The notes under the pieces: generated by a model
The model's database searches: none
What the model was told of the DNA's origin: nothing
The model's input: the letters and a program-made list of their open reading frames with translations, nothing else
In this document: one piece after another, positions 27,314 through 36,351 of the stretch
Layout: each line of letters opens with the position of its first letter
Position numbering within the stretch: position 1 is the stretch's first letter
Position numbers and translations under genes: made by a program
Source: Myxococcus eversor
Lineage (GTDB): Bacteria > Myxococcota > Myxococcia > Myxococcales > Myxococcaceae
NCBI RefSeq assembly: GCF_010894455.1
Contig: NZ_JAAIXY010000007.1
Span: 402,934 to 466,933 of the forward strand
DNA length: 64,000 nucleotides
Reading direction: 5' to 3'

Positions 27314-28035
27314 CTCAAACGGTGGCGACCCCCTGGCGTCCCAACGCCGTGCAGGAAGCCATGGGCCTGTGGGCCCTGGGCTTCGCGGGCATCATCGCCG
27401 CGTTCCTCATCTTCGGCGGCACCAGCGTCCCCAAGCTCGTGGCGACGGTGGGCTTCCTCTACCTGCCGCTCATCCCCATGCGCTGGCGCGACGAGGACTA
27501 CCGCGACTACGGCCTGTCCATGCGCGCCTGGCGCGAGGACGTGCGCCTGTTCCTCGTGCTCTCCGCCGTGGTGGGCCCGCTCTTCTTCCTGGCGTTCGCC
27601 GGCTTCGCGGAGCTGCTGCCACACCTGCCGGAGACGCTCACGCGATACCTCACGCCACTGGGAGGCGAGGTCCACTTCCGCCTCCGGCTGCCGCCGCGCT
27701 TCGGCGAGTGGGTGGTGGACCAGCTCTTCGTCGTGGCGCTGCCCGAGGAGTTCTTCTACCGGGGCTATCTCCAGACGCGCCTGCGTGACGCCTGGCCCCA
27801 GGGCCGCAGGTTCCTGGGCGCGCGGCTGGGGCCCGCCTTCTGGGTGACGGCGGTGCTCTTCGCCCTGGGCCACCTGGCCATCTTCCAGGCGTGGCGGCTG
27901 TCCGTGTTCTTCCCCGCCCTGCTGTTCGGATGGATGCGCGAGCGCACCGGCACCGTCGTGGGCGCCGCGCTGTTCCACGCGGCCTGCAACCTCTTCATCC
28001 GAGTGCTAGAGGTGTCGTTCTTCGGCGGCCCCTGA
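27310..28035 (+). CDS. CPBP-family intramembrane protease, candidate myxosortase (MrtX type)
   Basis: A 241-residue polytopic membrane protein with about six TM helices. The glutamic-protease core is present: EEFFYRGYLQ (Glu146, Glu147, Arg151), FALGHLAIF (His188) and FHAACN (His223, Asn227), as in Rce1/CAAX-type CPBP enzymes. Work on MYXO-CTERM sorting assigns that signal to CPBP proteases called myxosortases, including MrtX of Myxococcus xanthus. This protein has fitting size and core, and the window contains a MYXO-CTERM substrate. The subtype is inference, since myxobacteria have several CPBP paralogues. It is translationally coupled to the pseudoprotease gene. Confidence 0.7.
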   Translation: MTQTVATPWRPNAVQEAMGLWALGFAGIIAAFLIFGGTSVPKLVATVGFLYLPLIPMRWRDEDYRDYGLSMRAWREDVRLFLVLSAVVGPLFFLAFAGFAELLPHLPETLTRYLTPLGGEVHFRLRLPPRFGEWVVDQLFVVALPEEFFYRGYLQTRLRDAWPQGRRFLGARLGPAFWVTAVLFALGHLAIFQAWRLSVFFPALLFGWMRERTGTVVGAALFHAACNLFIRVLEVSFFGGP

Positions 28036-28053
28036 GCCCCGCCTGGAGTCGCC

Positions 28054-28692
28054 ATGTCTTCGTTGGACCCCGCCACGAGCGCGTCGCTCGACGCCCGCTG
28101 TGCCCTGCACCCCGACACCGTGGCCAGCGCCGCCTGCCAGCGCTGCGGCACCTTCGCGTGCCACCTCTGCCTGCAGTGGGCGCGCGACGGGCGGCGCTAC
28201 TGCGGCGCCTGCGCGGTGCGAGCCCCCGCGCCCCAGGCCTCCCGGGAAGACCGCTTCCTCGCCAACCTGGTGGACTCCATCGTCGTCTTCGTCCCCTTCG
28301 TCGCGGGGCTCGTCATGTTCGCGCTCACAGCCGAGCCGACGGACGAGGAGTTCGCCTCGTTCGGCTTCGTGCTGTTCGGACTCCTCGGCTCCCTCGTGCT
28401 GTGCCTCGTGCAGCTCTACCTCTCCGGGCAGAACGGACAGAGCCTGGGCAAGCGCTGGCGCCACATCCGCGTGGTGAGGATGGACGGGAGCCATGTTTCA
28501 CTCGCGCGCATCATCTTCTTGCGCAACCTGCTCCCCAGCTTCCTGAACCAGGTGCTGTGCGTGTTTGGCCTTGCCGACGCGCTCTGCATCTTCCGGGACG
28601 ACCGGCGCTGCATCCACGACTACCTGGCCGACACCGAGGTCATCCAGGTCCCCGAGCACGAGCGCGCCGACACCCCGTCCTACCGGGGTTGA
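28054..28692 (+). CDS. RDD-family membrane protein with N-terminal zinc-finger
   Basis: A 212-residue protein. Residues 16-50 hold a B-box-like zinc-binding motif (CALHPDTVASAACQRCGTFACHLC, then YCGAC). An RDD domain follows from about 62 (REDRFLANLVDSIVVF) with TM helices at about 70-90, 100-125 and 155-175 and the typical GQSLGKRWRHIRVV, FLRNLLPSF and FRDDRRCIHDYLADTEVI. The function of RDD proteins is mostly unknown; transport or assembly roles have been suggested. It sits 18 bp after the candidate myxosortase, so it may be part of the same surface-sorting unit. Confidence 0.8.
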   Translation: MSSLDPATSASLDARCALHPDTVASAACQRCGTFACHLCLQWARDGRRYCGACAVRAPAPQASREDRFLANLVDSIVVFVPFVAGLVMFALTAEPTDEEFASFGFVLFGLLGSLVLCLVQLYLSGQNGQSLGKRWRHIRVVRMDGSHVSLARIIFLRNLLPSFLNQVLCVFGLADALCIFRDDRRCIHDYLADTEVIQVPEHERADTPSYRG

Positions 28693-29000
28693 TCCACCCC
28701 AGCTCCCCGGAAACCCGTCATTCCTCTCCCCTGAAGGGGTGGAAAAATGCCGGGATAATTCACCGATAATTCTCGTCCGCCGCGACAGGGAGTCGGCCTG
28801 GACTCCCGCCTCGGCCCGCTACAGTTCCACCCACAGAGGAATGAAACACACGTCCAGTCCCACAAAAGGGCCGGAATCACTGAAACACTGGCAAAAATTA
28901 GCGGAGAAAGCGGGGATGGCGCGTCGCAGCAGGCAGATCGGAAACTCCGTGTGACGCCCGCGCGACAATCCTCGCATCCCCCGCTGTCAATGAGCTTCGA
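28693..29000. other. 308-bp intergenic region before the M4 protease
   Basis: No gene is seen here. The region is less GC-rich than its surroundings (GATAATTCACCGATAATTC, and CAAAAATTAG near 28892) and presumably carries the M4 promoter. A sigma-54-like TGGC...AGC at 28889-28902 has the wrong spacing. Confidence 0.5.
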
Positions 29001-31106
29001 ATGACCATCCGTCGAGTCGACACCAAGCCTGTCAGCGTCCGTCCCGCAACCACCGAGACCCAGCCGAAGAACACGGCGAAGGCGGCCACCCCGCTGACCA
29101 CCAAGGACGGCTTCGGCCCCTCGGTGCGTCCTACGGACCTGGCGCGTGCGGAGAAGACGCTGACCCAGGCCCCCGCGGGTCCTGGCCGCATCGCGCTGAC
29201 CAGCCCCGAGGCGCAGCAGGCCGTGCAGGCCTCGCTGAACCACATCAACCCCCTGAAGGGCGCGCAGACGCTGCTGCCCCAGCCCACCACGTTCGTTCCC
29301 GCCAACGTCGAGCGCGATGCGCTCGGCATGACGCACGTCCGCCTGGACCGCGTTCACGAGGGCGTGAAGGTCTTCGGTGAGCAGATCATCTCCCACCTGA
29401 ACAAGGACGGCCAGGTGACGGGCGTCACCGGCGAGCAGTCCACGGTGCCGGCCGGCCTGGGCCGCGAGCTGCCCAAGCTGAACACGCAGTCCGCCATCGA
29501 CATCGCGCGCAAGGAGTTCGGCCTGAAGCCGGATAAGCAGCCGAACGCCGAGCGGGTCATCTACCAGGACAAGGCCGGCCAGTACCACTCCGCGTACCGC
29601 GTGCAGATGCAGGCGATCGAAGGCCAGGACCGCCCCCAGAAGATGAACTACCTGGTGGATGCGAACACCGGGAAGATCTTCGAGTCCTTCAACGAGATTG
29701 GCGGGTTCTACGGCTCGAACCGCGCGGCCCCCAAGGGCGCGGCGGCGCCGGAGCCCATCACCGCGACGTCCACCACGAAGGCGGAGATCGTCGACCAGGG
29801 CACCGTCACGTCGAAGATCGCCTTCGACAAGGACGCGACCATCGACAAGCTGAAGCTGGACCTGGACATCGCCCACACGTTCAAGGGCGACCTGAAGGTC
29901 ACGCTGACCAGCCCCTCCGGCACGAGCGCCGTGGTGCACGACCGCAAGGGCGGCAGCACGGACGACATCAAGGGCTCGTTCGACCTGAGCGCGTTCGCCG
30001 GTGAGAGCGCCAAGGGCGAGTGGACGCTGACCGTCGAGGACAAGGCCCGGCTGGACAAGGGCACCCTGAACGGGTGGAGCGTGAGCGTCACCCCGACGGA
30101 GACCAAGCCCCCCGTCGAGGAGCCCACGAACAAGACGGTGGACGACACCTCGCTGTACAGCGGCAAGGTGGCGCTGGAGACCACGAAGGGCGCGGACGGC
30201 AAGTACACGCTCGAGGACAGCACGCGCGGCAAGGGCGTGAACACCTACGACGCGATGAACAAGACGACGGCGTCGGGCAAGACGCAGCTCACCGACGACA
30301 ACAACGTCTGGGGCGAGGCCTCCGACGGTCCGCGCACCAAGGCGGCCGTGGACGCGCACTACGGCGCCGAGATGACCTACGACTTCTACAAGGACATCCT
30401 GGGTCGCGACTCCATCGACGGCGCGGGTGAGGCGCTCAACTCCTTCGTCCACGTGCGCACCAACTACGTCAACGCGTTCTGGGACGGCACGAAGATGAGC
30501 TACGGCGACGGCGACGGCAAGACGTCCGGCCCGCTCACCGCGCTGGACATCGCCGGCCACGAAATCACCCACGGCCTGACGGAGCGCACCGCCGGCCTCA
30601 TCTACCGCAACGAGTCCGGTGGTCTGAACGAGGCGTTCAGCGACATCATGGGCGCGGGCGTGGAGTGGTACGCGTCCACGAAGAACCCGGACGTGAAGTT
30701 CAACTGGACGGTGGGCGAGACGGCCTGGACGCCGACGAACGGCGACAGCGAGGACGGCCTCCGCTACATGAACGACCCGAAGAAGGACGGGTACTCCATC
30801 GACAACTACAAGGACTACCCGAAGCAGACGGAAGTCCACGGCTCCAGCGGCATCGCCAACAACGCCTTCTACCTGCTGGCGAACGGCGGAACGAACAGCA
30901 CGTCCAAGCTCGAGGTGAAGGACGGCATCGGCATGGACAAGGGCCTGAAGATCTACTACCGCGCCCTGGCCCACTACATGACGCCGAACACCACGTTCGC
31001 CCAGGCCCGCGCAGCGACCATCACCGCGGCCACGGACCTGTACGGCGCGGACTCCGCCGAGGTGGCGAAGGTCAAGGAGAGCTGGACCGCCGTCGGCGTG
31101 AACTAG
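29001..31106 (+). CDS. M4 (thermolysin-like) metallopeptidase with internal P domain
   Basis: A 701-residue zinc protease. Order: low-complexity N-terminus (1-50) with no signal peptide; FTP/PepSY propeptide (about 85-235, ending NYLVDANTGKIFES); a proprotein-convertase P domain at about 265-370 (DLDIAHTFKGDLKVTLTSPSG, GEWTLTVEDKARLDKG); an M4 catalytic domain from about 385 with HEITH at His520-His524 and the third ligand Glu544 in GGLNEAFSDIMG. The P domain normally sits C-terminal to the catalytic domain; here it separates prodomain and protease. The absence of a Sec signal is odd for this family. It shares a CTAG with the convergent S37 gene. Confidence 0.88.
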   Translation: MTIRRVDTKPVSVRPATTETQPKNTAKAATPLTTKDGFGPSVRPTDLARAEKTLTQAPAGPGRIALTSPEAQQAVQASLNHINPLKGAQTLLPQPTTFVPANVERDALGMTHVRLDRVHEGVKVFGEQIISHLNKDGQVTGVTGEQSTVPAGLGRELPKLNTQSAIDIARKEFGLKPDKQPNAERVIYQDKAGQYHSAYRVQMQAIEGQDRPQKMNYLVDANTGKIFESFNEIGGFYGSNRAAPKGAAAPEPITATSTTKAEIVDQGTVTSKIAFDKDATIDKLKLDLDIAHTFKGDLKVTLTSPSGTSAVVHDRKGGSTDDIKGSFDLSAFAGESAKGEWTLTVEDKARLDKGTLNGWSVSVTPTETKPPVEEPTNKTVDDTSLYSGKVALETTKGADGKYTLEDSTRGKGVNTYDAMNKTTASGKTQLTDDNNVWGEASDGPRTKAAVDAHYGAEMTYDFYKDILGRDSIDGAGEALNSFVHVRTNYVNAFWDGTKMSYGDGDGKTSGPLTALDIAGHEITHGLTERTAGLIYRNESGGLNEAFSDIMGAGVEWYASTKNPDVKFNWTVGETAWTPTNGDSEDGLRYMNDPKKDGYSIDNYKDYPKQTEVHGSSGIANNAFYLLANGGTNSTSKLEVKDGIGMDKGLKIYYRALAHYMTPNTTFAQARAATITAATDLYGADSAEVAKVKESWTAVGVN

Positions 31107-32515
31107 CGCTGATGGCTGTGCCGAGGGCGGGGACCGAACTCCTCGCCCTCCGGCTCCAGCCGCCACGACTGTGATTGCAGTCCCGAGGCCCGGGAACTCA
31201 CGCCAACCCACTGGCGCAAGAGCTCCCGGGCCTCGTTGCGTTCGGCCTCCGGCAGCTGGGATATCCGCGCGCCGTGATTGCCGCCCGCCACCGTGTAGCT
31301 CACGGCCTCGCGAGCATTGCCCAGCTCGAACGCCGCCGCGGTCCACGGGTCATGGCCGCCGTAGATGAACATCAGCCGCTCGCCTTCCGTGGCGACCCAG
31401 CGCTGGATGTCCGGCATCGCCTCCGGACGGAAGACGGTGCTCACCCCGCTCGGGACGTATTGCGCCGGCACGTCGGTGCCCGGGTACTGGAGCAGGTCCG
31501 CCAGGTGGCTCTCGAAGGGACGGGGGAAGCCCAGCTCCACCGCGGCCTGGTAGTGATACGGGCCGTAGTCCTCCACGTCCGAGTCGGAGAAGAAGTCGAG
31601 CCCCACGCGCCCGTCCAGCTCATCCATGAGCGCGGCGTCGCTGACGGAAGGCGCGGGCACGGTGCCGCAGCGGGAGAGGCCCTCGTACTGCCAGAAGTAG
31701 AAGTAGTGCTCGATGACGGCGTGCTCGAAGGCGCGCTCCCGGCCCAGGTGTTCGAAGGTGAGGCCGCGCTGGAGGGCCCTCGCATCCATCAGGGGCAGCA
31801 GGGCCTCGCGCCGCGACAGGGCCTCGCGCTGGAAGGCCTTCAGCCGCTCCCGGCAGGACGCCTCGCCCACGGCCTCCTGGAAGGTGATGAACCGCTCATC
31901 GTCGAAGCGGGCGAGCGGCGCCACGTAGGCCACCGTCGCGTCCACGTCCTGGGGATGGAAGCGGCGGAAGAACACCATCGTCTCGCCGCCCTTGCTCGCA
32001 CCGGTGGAGAGCCAGCGGGTGGGGTACAGCGGCTTGAAGGCCTCGACGATGCGGTGGAAGTCGTCCGCGGACTGCCGGATGGTGAGCTGGCTCCAGTCGG
32101 TGGGCACGGGACGGCTCGGGCCGAAGTAGCGGTGCTCCACGGAGAGCTGGTTGGCGTCGAGCAGTTGGGTGGGCTCTCGCCGCGAGGGCTCCGTGGAGAC
32201 GAAGTAGCCGCCCGAGTAGAGCACCATGGGACTCGCGTGCGAGACGTGCAGCAGCGTCAGTCGCTGGCGGAAGCGCTGGCCGTCCGGCCGCGCATGGTCC
32301 ACCGGCTGCTCGAAGTCCATGACGAAGAAGCGATGGCCCGGCAGCTCCGTGCCCGCCGGCTCCTCGCGCACCGTGAGGCCCGGAATGGCGGCCAGTCGCA
32401 CGAGGACGTCCTCCTCCGTCGGCGGGGAGTCCCCGTCGTCACAGGCCGTCAGGAGACACAACAGCAGCACGCAGGCGAACCGCCCGCGACGCGAGAGGGG
32501 CTCGGCGAAAGACAT
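31103..32515 (-). CDS. S37-family (PS-10 type) tripeptidyl aminopeptidase, lipoprotein
   Basis: A 470-residue predicted lipoprotein serine peptidase. From the ATG at 32515 the signal peptide is MSFAEPLSRRGRFACVLLLC with a lipobox LLTAC. The catalytic region has ELPGHRFFVMDFEQPVDH, SVEHRYFGPSRP and the nucleophile motif STGASKGGE, as in Streptomyces secreted tripeptidyl aminopeptidases (peptidase S37); IYGGHDPWTAAAFEL carries the likely Asp and GGNHGARI the catalytic His. It trims tripeptides from extracellular peptides. Its stop overlaps the M4 stop tail-to-tail. Confidence 0.85.
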   Translation of the reverse strand: MSFAEPLSRRGRFACVLLLCLLTACDDGDSPPTEEDVLVRLAAIPGLTVREEPAGTELPGHRFFVMDFEQPVDHARPDGQRFRQRLTLLHVSHASPMVLYSGGYFVSTEPSRREPTQLLDANQLSVEHRYFGPSRPVPTDWSQLTIRQSADDFHRIVEAFKPLYPTRWLSTGASKGGETMVFFRRFHPQDVDATVAYVAPLARFDDERFITFQEAVGEASCRERLKAFQREALSRREALLPLMDARALQRGLTFEHLGRERAFEHAVIEHYFYFWQYEGLSRCGTVPAPSVSDAALMDELDGRVGLDFFSDSDVEDYGPYHYQAAVELGFPRPFESHLADLLQYPGTDVPAQYVPSGVSTVFRPEAMPDIQRWVATEGERLMFIYGGHDPWTAAAFELGNAREAVSYTVAGGNHGARISQLPEAERNEARELLRQWVGVSSRASGLQSQSWRLEPEGEEFGPRPRHSHQR

Positions 32516-32642
32516 GGCGCTCCCGTTCCGGCCGGGCACCACCGCCCGCGGCATGCGAGCACGGGAGCCCGGCGCGTGGCGGCGAGGCTACTCCGATTCG
32601 CGCGACACCTCGGTGCGAGCCCGGCGGGCGCTCGAGGCGCGC

Positions 32643-32990
32643 TCAGGGCGCCACGGACTCGACGGTGGTGACCACCGTGGCGACCGGGCGCCGGTCATCC
32701 TGTGGCACCCCGTCCATCAACAACATCATCGTGTGAGCGCTCACGTGACGCAGCGCCTTGGCGGCGGCGTACTCGGGAGAGGACCACCACGCGCGAGCCT
32801 GCTCGACGGAGGGGAACTCCAGCAGGACGAAGCGCGGCGGCTGCCACGAGCCCTCCAGCGCTTCGGTCGCCCCACCCCGGACCAGATAGCGCCCTCCGTA
32901 GTGGGCAATGGAGGGCGGCGCGAGTTGTTTGTAGCGCTCGTAGGTCTGCACGTCATGCACCGAGACTTCGACGACGACGTAGGCAGGCAT
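32643..32990 (-). CDS. DUF1330 (dimeric alpha-beta barrel) protein
   Basis: A 115-residue cytoplasmic protein of the DUF1330 family. The ferredoxin-like dimeric alpha/beta-barrel fold is indicated by AYVVVEVSVHDVQTYERYKQL, YGGRYLVRGGATEALEGSW and LLEFPSVEQARAWWSSPEYAA. No function is established for the family. It lies 19 bp downstream of the GYF/AgmX-type gene on the same strand and may be co-transcribed. Confidence 0.85.
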   Translation of the reverse strand: MPAYVVVEVSVHDVQTYERYKQLAPPSIAHYGGRYLVRGGATEALEGSWQPPRFVLLEFPSVEQARAWWSSPEYAAAKALRHVSAHTMMLLMDGVPQDDRRPVATVVTTVESVAP

Positions 32991-33009
32991 GAGCGCTCCT
33001 GACGTGGAC

Positions 33010-34704
33010 TCAGAACACGAACGGGAAGCGCACGGGCCCCCCCTGCTCCTGGTGCTTGGGGAAGACCCAGGCGCCGACCTTGGCCTCGATGCAGCGCGCG
33101 AACGGCGTGCCGCGCAACGAGCCCGTCTCGGTCACGACTTCGGACACCTCTCCGCTCGGGAGGATGGACCAGCGCACCACCACGCGAGTCCCCAGGTCCA
33201 CCGGACGCGGCTTCACATCGGCGCACGCGGTGACCGCACCCTTGTTGGCGAGCACCACCTCGAACACATCCGACTGCGCCAGCGACACGCGCGGATTCTG
33301 GATGGGTGCCACGGGCGGGATGTAGACGGACGGCGCCTCGTCCCGCGAACGCGAGCCCGCAGCGGGCCCCGACAGCTCCCGCGCGAAGTCCTCGTCGAGC
33401 CCCAGGTCGTCATCCGAGCCAGCCGGCGCGGGAACGGCGCGAGCGGGCTCCACGGCGGGCACGGGCGGCGGCGCCACGGGCCGCGCTCCGGAAGCGAGCT
33501 TGACCTCCGGCACGCGGGGCACCACTGCGCCGACACCCGGCGCGGCATCGACGTCCCGGTCCTGGCTGGACGAAGACGCGCTCGCCCTCACGGACGTCGC
33601 GAGCCCTCCGCCCGCCACGGCCAGCACCGGTACCGCTCCACCCCTCCCCACCGCGGCGACACCCGCGAGCGAAGGACGGGCCTGGGCGACCACCGGTGGC
33701 GTCGGCAGGAGTGGAGCCGCCGTCACCGTCACGGGAGCGACGGCGCCACCCAGCGGCGCGGAAGTCGCCGCCACGGCCTCGGCGGACACGGGCGCGGCGA
33801 CCACGGCTTCGACAGGAGGCGTGTTCACGGCGGCCACGACGGGCGCGGCCACCACTTCCGTCGGCGCGGGCTTGAAGAGCTCCGCGACATTCATCCGGGC
33901 GAGCAGCGCCGAGGCGCCATCCCAGCGGCCGAACAAACCCATGACGAGCGCGACCGTCACGCCACCCGCGACACCGCCGGCGAGCGTGAACCACCAGCCA
34001 CCCACGCGAGTGCGGGCCTCCACCTGCTCCGAGACTCCGGTGACGTCCGAGAGCACCGCGTGCTTTCCCACGACGTCCGCGGGCGCACTGGACGCCGTCC
34101 GAGGTGACGCCTCGACGGCCCATGCGGGGATGCCCGAGGACTCCGCCGCGGTCGCCGTCATGGCCGCGGGCAGCTGGGGCCCCTCGGCGAAGGCGGCCGA
34201 CAGCGCCTCGTCCACGGCGGCGCTGAGCTCCAACGCCAGGGGGAGCGGCGACAGCGATTGGATCAGCTCCGGAACCTGTCCCACCGGCAGCCACGCCTCG
34301 AAGCCCACGCGCCAGCACAGCGAGTCGGGCCCCAGCTCACCTCGCTCCCAGGGCGCCTTGAGGGCCTCCGCGTCAAAGGGCCCCACGGGCTTGGCGCCCA
34401 GCACGATGAACCATGCGTGCTTCTCGGTGGGGACCGGCGTCGGTGCGGGCTCCTCTTCCACCACGGACGACACGAGCGAGCGACGCACGCCCTTGTGCAG
34501 CCGCTCTCCATGCACGTCGCCGCGAGCGCGCGACGCCGCCTTCGGCACCCGTGGGTTCTTGTCCGTACGCAGCTTGCTGACGAAGACGTCCAGCTCCGCC
34601 TCGGACACGCCACCGAACACGGGGGTGCCTCCGCCTTCAGGCTCCGTCGTGCCTCCCGGAACATCCTCCGGCAGGCCCTTTCCTTCCCGTGAGTCGCCGA
34701 CCAT
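33010..34704 (-). CDS. GYF_2 and AgmX/PglI C-terminal domain transducer
   Basis: A 564-residue single-pass membrane protein. A GYF_2-like domain at about 98-150 (HAWFIVLGAKPVGPFDAEAL, WRVGFEAWLPVGQ), a TM helix at about 240-260 (WWFTLAGGVAGGVTVALVMGLFG), a long Ala/Val/Pro-rich periplasmic spacer, and a TonB-like AgmX/PglI C-terminal domain (about 465-564: VRWSILPSGEVSEVVTETGS, FARCIEAKVGAWVFP). AgmX is linked to adventurous gliding in Myxococcus, and such proteins are thought to couple the inner membrane to the envelope. The ATG at 34704 is used; the upstream frame is shadow. Confidence 0.75.
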   Translation of the reverse strand: MVGDSREGKGLPEDVPGGTTEPEGGGTPVFGGVSEAELDVFVSKLRTDKNPRVPKAASRARGDVHGERLHKGVRRSLVSSVVEEEPAPTPVPTEKHAWFIVLGAKPVGPFDAEALKAPWERGELGPDSLCWRVGFEAWLPVGQVPELIQSLSPLPLALELSAAVDEALSAAFAEGPQLPAAMTATAAESSGIPAWAVEASPRTASSAPADVVGKHAVLSDVTGVSEQVEARTRVGGWWFTLAGGVAGGVTVALVMGLFGRWDGASALLARMNVAELFKPAPTEVVAAPVVAAVNTPPVEAVVAAPVSAEAVAATSAPLGGAVAPVTVTAAPLLPTPPVVAQARPSLAGVAAVGRGGAVPVLAVAGGGLATSVRASASSSSQDRDVDAAPGVGAVVPRVPEVKLASGARPVAPPPVPAVEPARAVPAPAGSDDDLGLDEDFARELSGPAAGSRSRDEAPSVYIPPVAPIQNPRVSLAQSDVFEVVLANKGAVTACADVKPRPVDLGTRVVVRWSILPSGEVSEVVTETGSLRGTPFARCIEAKVGAWVFPKHQEQGGPVRFPFVF

Positions 34705-34832
34705 TCGCCAGCTCCTTGATTCCGCCCCGCCCCGGCTCCATGTGAATCCCTCAATGGAATGCCGATGCGCGATTTCGTCAACGGAGAGTCTCTGCGCGAA
34801 GGTGGCCAGGATCCACACTCAATGAGGATGCT

Positions 34833-34850
34833 GGATGGAATTCTCCATCC
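34833..34850. promoter_or_regulatory. inverted repeat upstream of the GYF/AgmX-type gene
   Basis: GGATGGA-ATTC-TCCATCC is a perfect 7-bp inverted repeat, 129 nt upstream of the ATG at 34704 in the 231-bp intergenic region. It could be an operator. No regulator can be named. Confidence 0.3.
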
Positions 34851-34935
34851 CCATTCCGGATGAATCGGCACACCTCCGCACATCAGCACACGGGTGCGGT
34901 GAAATGCCTTCAACCGCGCCTGGGTCAGAGTCGCT

Positions 34936-36351
34936 CTATTCCCTCAAGGCGGCGGTGAACTGCATCAGCGTCTTCTTCGCGTCCCCCAGCACCATCATTG
35001 TGTTGGAGCGAACGAAGAGCTCGTTCTCGATGCCGGCGAAGCCCGGGTTGAGCGAGCGCTTGAGCACCACGCACGTCTTCGCCATGTCCGCGGAGAGGAT
35101 GGGCATGCCGTAGATGGGGCTGCTCTGGTTGGAGCGCGCCGCCGGATTGACGACGTCGTTGGCGCCCACCACCAGCGCGACGTCCGTGGCGGTGAAGTCG
35201 TCGTTGATGACGTCCAAATCAAACAGGTGGTCATACGGGACGTTCGCTTCGGCCAGCAGCACGTTCATGTGCCCCGGCATCCGTCCGGCCACCGGATGGA
35301 TGGCGTAGCGCACGTCGCAGCCGTTGGCCTGGAGGACATTGGCCAAATCCCGCACCGCGTGCTGCGCCTGCGACACGGCCATGCCGTAGCCCGGAACGAC
35401 GATGACGGAGCGGGCCGCGCGCAGCACCTCGGCGGCCTCCTCCACGCTGCCCACGTTGGGAGCGGGACCCGAAGGCGCCGCGCCCTCCGTGACGGCCTTG
35501 GCCTCCGGCGCCGCGCCGAACGCGCCGAAGAGCACGTTGGCGAACGAGCGGTTCATCGCCTTGGACATCATCATGCCCAGGAGGAAGCCGGAGAAGCCGT
35601 CCAGCGCGCCGCAGATGATGAGGACGTTGTTGCCCAGCGCGAAGCCCGTGGCCGCCGCCGCCAGGCCCGCATACGAGTTGAGCAGACAGATGACCACCGG
35701 CATGTCCGCGCCGCCGATGGGCAGCACCAGCAACACCCCGAGCAGCACGCCCAGCGCCGCGACGGAATAGAAGGCCCACGACGCGTCGGGCGAATAGACG
35801 AGCAGCCCAATCAACCCCAGCGTGCCGACAATCATCAGCATGTTGGAGAGGTTCTGCCCCGGGTACGTGACGGGCCGGCCGGTGATGAAGCCCTGGAGCT
35901 TGCCGAAGGCCATGATGCTTCCGGTGAAGGTCAACGCGCCGAGCGCGACCTCCAGGCCCGTGGCGGTGATCTGCAGCGTCGTCATGTGGGGGCCGCCGTG
36001 CTGCAGGTACTCGACGACGCCGACGAGCCCCACCGCCAGGCCACCGAAGGCATGCGAGAGCGCGATGCGCTCGGGCATCTTCGTCATGGGAATCCACAAG
36101 CCCATGCCCGTGCCCACCGCGGAGCCGATGAGCAGCGCGACGACAATCCACTCCCACCGCACGATGACCTGCGTCACGCCCACGCCGTACAGCAGCGTGC
36201 CCGCGACGGCGGCCACCATGCCGATCTCCGCGAGCAGCACGCCCCGCCGGGCCGTCTGCGCGTCGCCCAAATCCTTCAGGCCGAGCACGAAGAGGATGGA
36301 GGCGCCCAGGTACAGCAACTGGACGAACGTCTCGGTGAGGGAGAGGGTCAT
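34936..36351 (-). CDS. pntB: NAD(P) transhydrogenase subunit beta
   Basis: A 471-residue membrane subunit of the proton-translocating transhydrogenase, which reduces NADP with NADH using proton motive force. The N-terminal half has eight or nine TM helices (domain II); the C-terminal domain III binds NADP(H) through VIVVPGYGMAVSQAQHAV and includes HPVAGRMPGHMNVLLAEANV and NDVVNPAARSNQSSPIYGMP. Length is normal. It overlaps the pntAB stop by 4 nt (ATGA) in a pntAA-pntAB-pntB operon, the three-subunit arrangement common in many non-enteric bacteria. Confidence 0.96.
   Translation of the reverse strand: MTLSLTETFVQLLYLGASILFVLGLKDLGDAQTARRGVLLAEIGMVAAVAGTLLYGVGVTQVIVRWEWIVVALLIGSAVGTGMGLWIPMTKMPERIALSHAFGGLAVGLVGVVEYLQHGGPHMTTLQITATGLEVALGALTFTGSIMAFGKLQGFITGRPVTYPGQNLSNMLMIVGTLGLIGLLVYSPDASWAFYSVAALGVLLGVLLVLPIGGADMPVVICLLNSYAGLAAAATGFALGNNVLIICGALDGFSGFLLGMMMSKAMNRSFANVLFGAFGAAPEAKAVTEGAAPSGPAPNVGSVEEAAEVLRAARSVIVVPGYGMAVSQAQHAVRDLANVLQANGCDVRYAIHPVAGRMPGHMNVLLAEANVPYDHLFDLDVINDDFTATDVALVVGANDVVNPAARSNQSSPIYGMPILSADMAKTCVVLKRSLNPGFAGIENELFVRSNTMMVLGDAKKTLMQFTAALRE

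Noticed and set aside
28888..28902. Sigma-54-like TGGCA...TTAGC before the M4 protease
   Set aside because: GG and GC are 9 nt apart rather than the required 10.
28680..31346. An 888-codon minus-strand frame
   Set aside because: Antisense to the M4 protease, whose catalytic motifs are intact on the plus strand.
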